Shown here piece after piece: positions 57,516-64,000 of a stretch of DNA of 64,000 bases. Below the pieces are notes generated by a model, which worked only from the letters and a program-made list of their open reading frames with translations, ran no database searches and was not told the DNA's origin. Position 1 is the stretch's first letter; each line of letters opens with the position of its first letter. Source of the stretch: an uncultured Butyrivibrio sp. (lineage in GTDB: Bacteria > Bacillota > Clostridia > Lachnospirales > Lachnospiraceae); NCBI GenBank assembly GCA_945928575.1, contig CAMENP010000001.1, positions 152,782-216,781 on the forward strand, read 5' to 3'. Both the position numbers and the translations under genes were made by a program.

Positions 57516-58571
57516 CTAAATCCGATTAATCGCATCTACTAACTCCTTAATATCAAAGTGGGTATATACCTTTTCTGTAAGTGTCATAGCTCCGGAGTGA
57601 CCCACAATTTTCTTAATAATCGTCTGGTCGACTCCAGCTTCCGCTAACATGGACACACATGTGTGTCTGCAACAGTGAGGTGTGCGATTAATCTTTAACT
57701 GTTCCATTAATGGATGGAAGTAGCTGTCATAATAGTTTCTGTAGGTAAAATGCTTTCCGTCTTCCGTATGAAGCAGATATTCACAGTCAGGGCTGGCTTC
57801 GTACCAACTCTTGTAGAAGGGAAGGACCTTATCTGCAATGGGGACTTTTCGGATGCCATTTTCTGTTTTACTGCTGATTACATCAAAGTATTGTTCATCT
57901 AGGTGAACATGTTCCTTTTTCAAATCAAGCAATTCTGAAATTCTGACTCCGTTGTAGAGAAGCATCAGAACAATCTGATAATACTTATCGTCCTTCTGTT
58001 CCCAGATCCTCTCAATTTCATCCTTTTCAAATTTGTTTCTGTCATACTTATTCGGGTTGCGGTCTTTGTACTGTGCTACATCCACAAAACTTGAATAATC
58101 TTTGTTGCAAATATCGTTTTTCAAGGCGTAATCATAAAGTTGATTGAAAAGCACTTTGATTTTCCTGAGAGTAGGATAATTCTTACCACAGGTATCAATG
58201 ACATTTTGCAAATCTACTAATCGAATATCCTTAAAAACTTTGTTGTAAAGGGTGCTGCAGGCTTTATAGGATGCCGTATATCCTTTGACATTGGATTCGG
58301 ATACAGTAGGATACTTACGCTTGGACCATTCTTCATATACATCAGAGAAGGTCATCTTGGCAGCTTTGGTATCGAATGGATTATTGTTGTACTCTGCAAG
58401 CATCTGTAAGCCTTCAGCTCTTGTAGCTGCATATCCAATTGTAATCATATCCTGAATCTGTCTGTCCTTTTCCTTATCGTAGTGCCAGCCTGTTGTCTTT
58501 CTGACCTGATAAGGCTTTCTTCTTTTTCCGGAAAGTTTTACAACGCTTCCGTATCCGTTGGGTAACTTCAT
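57516..58571 (-). CDS. int: Tyrosine recombinase/integrase
   Basis: 351 residues. Catalytic set visible: R210 (NGVRISEL), K235 (SSKTENG), H299 and R302 (HCCRH), H325 (VGHSG) and Y336 (KVYTHF). N-terminal arm-binding and core-binding domains precede it, as in Tn916-type integrases. The ATG at 58571 (MKLPNGYGS) is preferred to 58580 since AAAGGA lies nine bases away. It should insert and excise the element found to its right. Confidence 0.95.
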   Translation of the reverse strand: MKLPNGYGSVVKLSGKRRKPYQVRKTTGWHYDKEKDRQIQDMITIGYAATRAEGLQMLAEYNNNPFDTKAAKMTFSDVYEEWSKRKYPTVSESNVKGYTASYKACSTLYNKVFKDIRLVDLQNVIDTCGKNYPTLRKIKVLFNQLYDYALKNDICNKDYSSFVDVAQYKDRNPNKYDRNKFEKDEIERIWEQKDDKYYQIVLMLLYNGVRISELLDLKKEHVHLDEQYFDVISSKTENGIRKVPIADKVLPFYKSWYEASPDCEYLLHTEDGKHFTYRNYYDSYFHPLMEQLKINRTPHCCRHTCVSMLAEAGVDQTIIKKIVGHSGAMTLTEKVYTHFDIKELVDAINRI

Positions 58572-58627
58572 AAGCACCATTCCTTTCGCTTTGGATTCAG
58601 CAAGCTGATAGCGAAACAGAGTAGTTG

Positions 58628-59062
58628 CTAATCATCGTGGATTGTTTTTGTTACACTTGGGCGTATGGTTTTCCAAATCTCATAATTATCTTCCGTCTGA
58701 CTGCCGGATGAAAGTAATTCCTTCATTGCCTGCCAGTCTTTTAAGAATTGGACAAGATTCTTGTTGTCAAAGAATATTCCCGGTTTGCCATCTACCTCTT
58801 TAATTGATACATTGAATACTTCATCAATAGCAAAGAGGAGAGGGAGTACATCGCCATCAGCCTGAATGTCGAATTCAACCAATGAGTTTACATTGACATT
58901 AAGTGCTTCGGCAATTTTCCTTAATTGTTCAGGTTTTGGGATATTCTTGCCCAATTCATACTTTCGGATGGCAACTTCATGGATGCCACACGCTTCTCCA
59001 AGTTCTTTTTGCGTTAATCCTCGAAATGTACGGATTAGCTTAATTTTTTTACCTGTATTCAT
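58628..59062 (-). CDS. XRE-family transcription regulator
   Basis: 144 residues. N-terminal helix-turn-helix: GKKIKLIRTFRGLTQKELGEACGIHEVAIRKYELGKNIPKPEQLRKIAEALNV (residues 3-55), then a C-terminal region of about 85 residues of unknown type. The ATG at 59062 with GGAGG is used. Transcribed with int from a promoter that faces the xis-mob genes, so it likely represses or balances the two directions. Confidence 0.92.
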   Translation of the reverse strand: MNTGKKIKLIRTFRGLTQKELGEACGIHEVAIRKYELGKNIPKPEQLRKIAEALNVNVNSLVEFDIQADGDVLPLLFAIDEVFNVSIKEVDGKPGIFFDNKNLVQFLKDWQAMKELLSSGSQTEDNYEIWKTIRPSVTKTIHDD

Positions 59063-59084
59063 CTTACCAACCTCCTGTACAGTC

Positions 59085-59113
59085 AATCTAACATATCAAA
59101 AATAGATTGTCAA
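59085..59113 (-). promoter_or_regulatory. Promoter of XRE regulator and integrase (minus)
   Basis: On the minus strand TTGACA (59113-59108), 17 bases, TAGATT (59090-59085). Its -35 lies only 17 bases from the -35 of the divergent promoter. Confidence 0.65.
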
Positions 59114-59130
59114 CATTATTATTAACGCTA

Positions 59131-59159
59131 TTGACAGAGCAAGCAAAGGTCTGTATAAT
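59131..59159 (+). promoter_or_regulatory. Promoter of the xis-like/mob transcript (plus)
   Basis: TTGACA (59131-59136), 17 bases, TATAAT (59154-59159), a perfect consensus promoter 48 bases before the small gene. Confidence 0.75.
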
Positions 59160-59207
59160 GCAAAACACAAACAGAGCAAGAAATGCTCTATATAGGAGGT
59201 GGTAGAT

Positions 59208-59450
59208 ATGCCAGAGGTACAATATAAGGTTGATTTACCAGCTTTTACAGGACGGAATGTACCAATCAAAGAAATTGCGCAGGCAATGGGGAAGGATGCA
59301 CAGTATGTAAGGGTTGGACTTCAACAGGGAATTCTCAAATTCGGAACCGCAATTAAAGTAGGCAACTCAAATGAGTTCAGCTACTATTGTCCGGATAAGA
59401 AGGTTTGGGAAGAAACAGGTTACTTCAGAGATGTATCGGAAGCGGTATAG
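59208..59450 (+). CDS. Small excisionase-like DNA-binding protein
   Basis: 80 residues: an N-terminal region followed by a helix-turn-helix-like stretch VPIKEIAQAMGKDAQYVRVGLQQGILKFGTAIK, as in small element-encoded proteins that pair with tyrosine recombinases. The ATG at 59208 with GGAGG is used. Position opposite the integrase fits a recombination directionality role, by inference. Confidence 0.7.
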   Translation: MPEVQYKVDLPAFTGRNVPIKEIAQAMGKDAQYVRVGLQQGILKFGTAIKVGNSNEFSYYCPDKKVWEETGYFRDVSEAV

Positions 59451-59504
59451 ATTAGGTTAGGAAAGGATGTGGTCACGATGGATAGATATATCAGTATGGA
59501 AGGT

Positions 59505-59660
59505 AGCTAATATACACCGACGAAGTTTACTTCTTGTCGGTGTAACCCTCGGAGAGCCCCCGCAGATTTGGCGCAGACAATGCACATTGGATGTGACAAA
59601 TCTGCTAGGGGGTTATCATCTTCGGCAGAGCCGAGATGATAAGCGAGTGGGAAATCTGAT
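59505..59660. other. oriT: oriT-like region with three strong inverted repeats
   Basis: Three inverted repeats in 130 bases: TACACCGAC/GTCGGTGTA (59513-59544) with an inner GAAG/CTTC; GCAGATTTG/CAAATCTGC (59562-59605) with a nested CAATG/CATTG; and TTATCATCT-T-CGGC/GCCG-AGATGATAA (59613-59642). The region lies directly upstream of a MobV relaxase gene, the usual site of its origin of transfer. A 65-codon frame through it (59467-59664) is judged spurious. Confidence 0.65.
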
Positions 59661-59683
59661 TTAAGAAGGAAGGAGAGGTGCCT

Positions 59684-61054
59684 ATGGGTAATGTTTCTTA
59701 CTCGGCACACATTAGCAATGGAAAGAGTGCCATAACAAGTAAGAGTAAATTGCTTGGAGTAGCAAAACACAATTTGCGAAAGTATAAATCGCCGGAATAC
59801 AGTTCCGATAATATTTTGCTTTTGAGAGGAACTGAAGATTTGTATCAGGACGTGAAGAATGTCTATCATCAGGAATTTGATGAAGCGGTACAACAATATA
59901 ATAAAAAGCAAAAGCGAGCCGACAGACGGATAGAGGATTATTTTGAACATGTAGCCAATCTGGATCAGGATATGGCAGTTGAAATTATCTTTCAATGCGG
60001 AGATAAGAAATTCTGGGAAGAACATACGGATAAAAAGGAAAAGATGTACAATGTGTATGCTTATCTGCTATCCACAATGGAAAGACTTCTTCCAAATTTC
60101 AAGGTGGCAAATGCGGTAATACACTTTGATGAAGCAAGTCCTCATATGCATGTGGTAGGAGTTCCGGTATGGGAAGGTGCTAAAAAAGGACTGGCAAAGA
60201 AGGTGTCCAAGCGTAATGTTTTCACGCCAGAAAGTTTATCTGTAATACTACAGGATAAATTAAGGAAAGAAGCGGGTTCGTGTTTCAGGTTCAATGTGAA
60301 GGAAGAACTTGCTGAGAAAAAGCAGGGACGGAATCATGATTTGTCGGTTATGGAATATAAAGTTGCCAAAGAAACTGAGCGTTTGGAAGAGTTACAAAAG
60401 GAAGTTGTGGATGTAGATAATGAATTATTTGCATCAAAACTTGCTTATCGCCAGGTGCAGCGTGAGAATGAAGATGAGCTTAGAGAAATCAAACAAGAGA
60501 TTTCTGAAAAGCAAAGTGAAAATCTGAAACTGGATTATGCGATTTCTTATAAGAGGGATAAGCTGGAAGAATACGAGGATGAAATATCTAAGTGGGAACA
60601 GTTTAAGAATACACTGGTAATGCTTAAAGAGTATATTTCTGCATATCTTCCTCTATCCCCGCTAATTGAAGAATTTGCAAATTGTGTAGAGCATAAGAAG
60701 GATATTGAAGCCGGAAACAGTTTCAGGGGTCTGTTAAATGCATTGGGACAGTTTCTGAGAGCATTTAAAGAATTGATTGTTGATGGAGTGTGTTGGTTCC
60801 CAAGGCTTATGCGCTGGAAAACGAGTAAAGGAGAGGTTGTACCTGTATTCTCGGACTATAAGAATGAAGGTTATGATTACCGATTGAAAGCATATATGAA
60901 TGTTGTAACGAAAGAAAAGTACAGCATAGACAGCATTCAGGAGGAAATTAAGCCGGAGAATCGAATCGGTACGCTTGAGCAGTTGGAACAAGGGATTGTG
61001 GCAGCGGAGGAGATGGTACGAGAGATGGAGAGGACGAGGATACGGGAGAGGTGA
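59684..61054 (+). CDS. mobV: MobV-family relaxase (Pre/Mob plasmid recombination protein)
   Basis: 456 residues. Catalytic motif HFDEASPHMH at 147-156, with the His/Asp/Glu set typical of MobV, and N-terminal SYSAHISNGKSAI...HNLR. Residues 230-320 form a long coiled coil (ETERLEELQKEVVDVDNELFASK); the C-terminus is also charged. It nicks the element at oriT and pilots the strand into a helper's conjugation channel, as no transfer genes are present here. ATG at 59684 with GGAGAGG. Confidence 0.93.
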   Translation: MGNVSYSAHISNGKSAITSKSKLLGVAKHNLRKYKSPEYSSDNILLLRGTEDLYQDVKNVYHQEFDEAVQQYNKKQKRADRRIEDYFEHVANLDQDMAVEIIFQCGDKKFWEEHTDKKEKMYNVYAYLLSTMERLLPNFKVANAVIHFDEASPHMHVVGVPVWEGAKKGLAKKVSKRNVFTPESLSVILQDKLRKEAGSCFRFNVKEELAEKKQGRNHDLSVMEYKVAKETERLEELQKEVVDVDNELFASKLAYRQVQRENEDELREIKQEISEKQSENLKLDYAISYKRDKLEEYEDEISKWEQFKNTLVMLKEYISAYLPLSPLIEEFANCVEHKKDIEAGNSFRGLLNALGQFLRAFKELIVDGVCWFPRLMRWKTSKGEVVPVFSDYKNEGYDYRLKAYMNVVTKEKYSIDSIQEEIKPENRIGTLEQLEQGIVAAEEMVREMERTRIRER

Positions 61055-61135
61055 GGATAAGCCGGATGCTATTTGATAGAAGGTCAAATAGTGTTCGGCT
61101 TTTATTGTTGGAATATGTGAACACATGATGATGTA

Positions 61136-61199
61136 TACCACGAAATACTATCAAATACCACGAAAACATATTGAAAGTGGCGAACGTATGTGCTATACT
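61136..61199 (+). promoter_or_regulatory. Promoter with 20-bp-spaced direct repeats before the cargo genes
   Basis: TACCACGAAA occurs at 61136 and 61156, 20 bp apart, followed by -35 TTGAAA (61171-61176), 17 bases and -10 TATACT (61194-61199). The repeats sit where an activator or controller protein would bind. Confidence 0.6.
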
Positions 61200-61235
61200 G
61201 TTGATAGTGTTTTGAAGAATAGGAGATCTTATGTG

Positions 61236-61424
61236 ATGGATAATTATATGGAAGATTGGATTGGAATTGAAGCAGCCGCAAATTATTTGGATGTGACGAA
61301 AGACACCATTAGAAATTGGATAAAGAAAACAGACATTCCTGCACATAAAATAGGCAAGTTGTGGAAGTTTAAAAGAGTTGAGTTGGATGATTGGGTAAAA
61401 AGTGGGCGCAGTGCGATAGACTAA
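61236..61424 (+). CDS. Small helix-turn-helix protein (excisionase/MerR-like fold)
   Basis: 62 residues: DWIGIEAAANYLDVTKDTIRNWIKKTDIPAHKIGKLWKFKRVELDDWVKSGRSA, the winged HTH_17 pattern found in excisionases and small controllers. ATG at 61236 with AGGAGA; a longer frame from 61125 has extra residues through the promoter. As first gene before a nuclease and methyltransferase it could control their expression. Confidence 0.85.
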   Translation: MDNYMEDWIGIEAAANYLDVTKDTIRNWIKKTDIPAHKIGKLWKFKRVELDDWVKSGRSAID

Positions 61425-61461
61425 CTCGTGAAAGAAATATGGAAGCGAAGGAGATAATGAT

Positions 61462-62232
61462 ATGTCGAGATTTACAGAAGGCAAAATTGCAGTGGAAGCG
61501 GTTAAAGTGGTGGAAGAATATGGCGAACTTACTATGGGTGAGTTGATAGATATATTAATTGAACGTATGCAACCATCAGGACATGATATGGATATTATCG
61601 CGAATAGAAATGATACATATTTCTCTCAAAAAGTAAGAAATTTACGGTCGCATTCTAACAAGATATTTTTTAATAATGTATATTATGATAGCCTGATAGA
61701 TAAATATGTTTCTTATGAGTGTAAGAAAATGAAAGATGTACTTGAAGAAGATATATATGTAGAAAAACTTGTTCAGAAGAAGAATAGAGCAACAATATTT
61801 TACGCACGAAAAATCGATTATGAAAGAATCAATAAAGAGAAAAAGCTGATTGGCAATGCGGGTGAGGAATTAGTTTATAATGACCAAATTGAGTTCGTAA
61901 AAAAGTATGTGCCAGAATATCTGAAAAGCGTTAGACATGTTTCAAAGTTGGATGGCGATGGTGCCGGTTATGACATATGCTCATTCAACGCTGATGAAAA
62001 ATTGATATATATAGAGGTTAAGTCAACAACTGGTAAAAAAGAAACTCCCTTTTATATGTCGGCATCAGAATATTCATTTTATGAATTGCATAAGGAAAAT
62101 TATGTAATAGCACGAGTGTACGAATTTGATATGAATACTAAAACTGGAAAAATAGAATACATATTAGGAACATCTTTTGAAGGTGTATTTGATAAAGAGG
62201 TTTCTGCATACAAAATATTATATAAAAAGTAG
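61462..62232 (+). CDS. DUF3883-type nuclease-like protein
   Basis: 256 residues. The N-terminal 90 residues look like a winged helix (GELTMGELIDILIERM). The C-terminal DUF3883-like domain carries a PD-(D/E)xK arrangement: E136, D171 (AGYDICSF), E185 and K187 (LIYIEVKSTTG), followed by FYMSASEYSFYELHKENYVIARVYEFD. Such proteins are common in restriction and defence islands. It ends 10 bases before the methyltransferase. Confidence 0.8.
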   Translation: MSRFTEGKIAVEAVKVVEEYGELTMGELIDILIERMQPSGHDMDIIANRNDTYFSQKVRNLRSHSNKIFFNNVYYDSLIDKYVSYECKKMKDVLEEDIYVEKLVQKKNRATIFYARKIDYERINKEKKLIGNAGEELVYNDQIEFVKKYVPEYLKSVRHVSKLDGDGAGYDICSFNADEKLIYIEVKSTTGKKETPFYMSASEYSFYELHKENYVIARVYEFDMNTKTGKIEYILGTSFEGVFDKEVSAYKILYKK

Positions 62233-62242
62233 GAGAAATGTA

Positions 62243-63415
62243 ATGAACAATGTTTTGACGAATAGATTATCACCATTAATTAAATATCCGGGTGGTAAGG
62301 AAAAAGAGTTGAATTATATAATACCTGCACTCCCTAAAGAAATTGACAATTATTATGAACCATTTGTGGGAGGGGGAGCGGTGTATTTTGCAATTAACGC
62401 AAAGAAATATTATATAAACGATAAGTCAGAAGAATTGGTTGCCCTTTATGAAATGGTTAAAGAACAAAATGCGGAATTTTTTGAAAAAATAAATGCCATT
62501 GAGTATAATTGGAATATTATAAGCAAAGTAGTAGACCATCATGAAAAAACATTATCAGATATATATTATATGTATAAAAAAGGAAAATTGAATAGGCAAC
62601 AACTAGGCGACAAAATAACGGAATTTGTTCTTGCAAATACAGAAGAGTTCAATGGATTATTAACGACTAATTTTAATTATCAAATTGAAGAGTTTGTTTA
62701 TGAATTGTGCAAGAGCATAAAGAATAAAATGATAAGAATGAATAGGATAGAGGGAGAAAAAGGAGATTTATCACATCAAGATGTAGTATCTAATATCGAA
62801 TCTGCGTTAAAGGCAGCATTTTATACTCATTTTAGAATGTTGATGAACAATAAAGAAGAATTAGGAATTAGTAGAGAATTTTCGACAGCAATATATTTTT
62901 TTATTAGGCAAGTTTGCTATTCGTCGATGTTTAGATATAACAAGGATGGGAAATTTAATGTTCCTTATGGTGGAATTTCTTACAATAGAAAGTCATTTGC
63001 AAATAAGATTGCATATTATCAAAATGAAGATGTGGTTAAACATCTTTCAGATACAATAATTGGTAATATGGATTTTTATGAGTTTATGAAAGTACACAAA
63101 CCGAGAAAGAATGATTTTGTGTTCTTGGATCCACCATACGATTCTGAATTTAGTACATATGCTAAAAATGAATTTGATAGGGGAGATCAAGCAAGATTAG
63201 CAGACTATTTAATAAAAGAATGTAAAGCTAATTTTATGATTGTTATAAAAAATACAGAATATATTTCATCATTGTATCAGGAGGGCGTGAAAACAGCCAA
63301 TGGTAATAAGTTGTATGTGTCTTGTTTTGACAAAAAATATTTTGTAAGTTTTCAGGATAGAAATGATAAGCATGCACAGCATTTGTTGATTACAAATTAT
63401 AAGATAGGAGATTAG
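62243..63415 (+). CDS. Dam-like DNA adenine-N6 methyltransferase
   Basis: 390 residues (alpha group, MethyltransfD12). SAM motif YEPFVGGGAVYF (near 38-49) with KYPGGKEKEL before it, and catalytic DPPYDSEF at 296-303. It is longer than E. coli Dam because of a helical insert (about 100-235). ATG at 62243 with AGGAGA; 62177 lies inside the previous gene. With the nucleases on both sides it probably protects the host from them. Confidence 0.92.
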   Translation: MNNVLTNRLSPLIKYPGGKEKELNYIIPALPKEIDNYYEPFVGGGAVYFAINAKKYYINDKSEELVALYEMVKEQNAEFFEKINAIEYNWNIISKVVDHHEKTLSDIYYMYKKGKLNRQQLGDKITEFVLANTEEFNGLLTTNFNYQIEEFVYELCKSIKNKMIRMNRIEGEKGDLSHQDVVSNIESALKAAFYTHFRMLMNNKEELGISREFSTAIYFFIRQVCYSSMFRYNKDGKFNVPYGGISYNRKSFANKIAYYQNEDVVKHLSDTIIGNMDFYEFMKVHKPRKNDFVFLDPPYDSEFSTYAKNEFDRGDQARLADYLIKECKANFMIVIKNTEYISSLYQEGVKTANGNKLYVSCFDKKYFVSFQDRNDKHAQHLLITNYKIGD

Positions 63416-63418
63416 ACA

Positions 63419-63970
63419 ATGGATGAAGCAAAGAAGATTGCAATAGAAAATATTGTTGACAGAGAAATAAAAAATTTTTCGGATAGTTATGAAACTAGAT
63501 TTACTAATGAAGTAAATGACCCAGAAGGGGTTATTAATAGCAAGAAAAATAATTGTTTTGTTGCGGAACTTGGTAAAGAGTTTATGTTTTATAGTGCGTT
63601 TGTTAGAAGTTTTGACAGTTCATTTGGAAAAGTATTAGAAAAAATAGGGAATGAAGTGGCAAAGTTATCTTATGATGTGCGTGGTAATATAAATTCATTC
63701 TTGTTGCCACAGCAATCACAGCATATGGATTATATTATTTTGGAATATGAGAAACATAGAAAACCATCAACCTCGGATTATTGCGATTTCACTTGTATGA
63801 TACCAGCGGACACACGAAGTTTTGAAAAATCACATGTGACAGACCATTATTTTTATAATAAAGAAAAAAATGAGCATTATTTGATAGAATTAAAAGCCGG
63901 TGGCGATTTGGATAATAAAAAGGCAAAAACAGAAAAACTGGCAATGGAGTGTATGAAACTTTTTCTGTAA
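63419..63970 (+). CDS. Putative type II restriction endonuclease (TdeIII-like), possibly truncated
   Basis: 183 residues. A PD-(D/E)xK arrangement is visible: D142 (VTDHYFY), E157 and K159 (HYLIELKAGGDLDNKKAKTEK), a pattern I associate with TdeIII-type enzymes. The frame ends only 24 residues after this motif, at TAA 63968-63970, next to a T5 run, whereas related enzymes are usually longer; another frame (FCKKLLSNRSS) stays open to the window end. A frameshift is possible but cannot be judged without sequence past 64000. It starts three bases after the methyltransferase stop. Confidence 0.65.
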   Translation: MDEAKKIAIENIVDREIKNFSDSYETRFTNEVNDPEGVINSKKNNCFVAELGKEFMFYSAFVRSFDSSFGKVLEKIGNEVAKLSYDVRGNINSFLLPQQSQHMDYIILEYEKHRKPSTSDYCDFTCMIPADTRSFEKSHVTDHYFYNKEKNEHYLIELKAGGDLDNKKAKTEKLAMECMKLFL

Positions 63971-64000
63971 AAAGCTGTTAAGCAATAGGTCTTCTATGAT

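Noticed and set aside
59467..59664. 65-codon frame between the xis-like gene and mobV
   Set aside because: It runs through the three inverted repeats of the oriT-like region, and its composition is explained by those repeats.

Overview
The window looks like a chromosome segment of an anaerobic, moderately AT-rich Firmicute, most likely a Lachnospiraceae-type Clostridium relative. The support is the ribosomal operon order, the zinc-type S14, an A-type flavoprotein, an electron-bifurcating [FeFe] hydrogenase operon, the CotH lipoprotein, an ECF transporter core and sigma-A style promoters. No tRNA, rRNA or CRISPR array was recognised.

Bases 1-6.8 kb are housekeeping carbon metabolism and repair: the 3' part of galT, an AEC-type permease, an FSA-type transaldolase, transketolase, and on the minus strand a small membrane protein, D-aminoacyl-tRNA deacylase and a Nudix hydrolase. 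Bases 6.8-18.9 kb hold a lipoprotein gene broken by an in-frame TAG, an operon of two membrane-anchored BMP-like binding proteins plus a hybrid histidine kinase, a LUD protein, an FprA diiron flavoprotein, and hydCBA behind a promoter that carries a perfect palindrome. Bases 19-22.4 kb carry a CotH-type lipoprotein and two companions, one of them a two-TM sensor-like protein without a kinase.

Bases 22.4-35.4 kb are an accessory island with few recognisable genes. It has a family of three paralogous lipoproteins (the first decayed), two paralogous small membrane proteins, and a compact acyl-transfer set: an acyl carrier protein, two adenylate-forming enzymes and two paralogous proteins that resemble BtrH/C39-like acyltransferases. 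These are followed by a LytTR regulator with a degenerate receiver domain, a Sec-secreted protein of unknown fold, a membrane-anchored partner and a fused ABC-FtsX transporter. Two nearly identical promoter modules (22441-22552 and 25344-25433) with GTAACA repeats 11 bp apart precede the lipoprotein block and the ACP block. This is the best candidate for an undescribed system: an acid is activated, loaded on a carrier and transferred, and a secreted protein and ABC transporter follow on the same strand.

Bases 35.4-57.2 kb are core genome: an RlmI-like methyltransferase on the minus strand, then the S10-spc-alpha ribosomal superoperon (rpsJ to rplQ, with secY, adk, map, a KOW protein, infA and rpoA), the ecfA1-ecfA2-ecfT-truA set, and rplM-rpsI. 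Leader regions before rpsJ, rpmJ, rpsM and rplM contain hairpins that may act as attenuators or ribosomal-protein binding sites.

Bases 57.2-64 kb are the left part of an integrative mobilizable element next to rpsI: tyrosine integrase and XRE regulator (minus), a small xis-like gene, a structured oriT-like region, a MobV relaxase, and cargo resembling a restriction-modification locus (small HTH protein, DUF3883-type nuclease, Dam-like adenine methyltransferase, and a putative TdeIII-type endonuclease that seems shortened). The right end lies outside the window.
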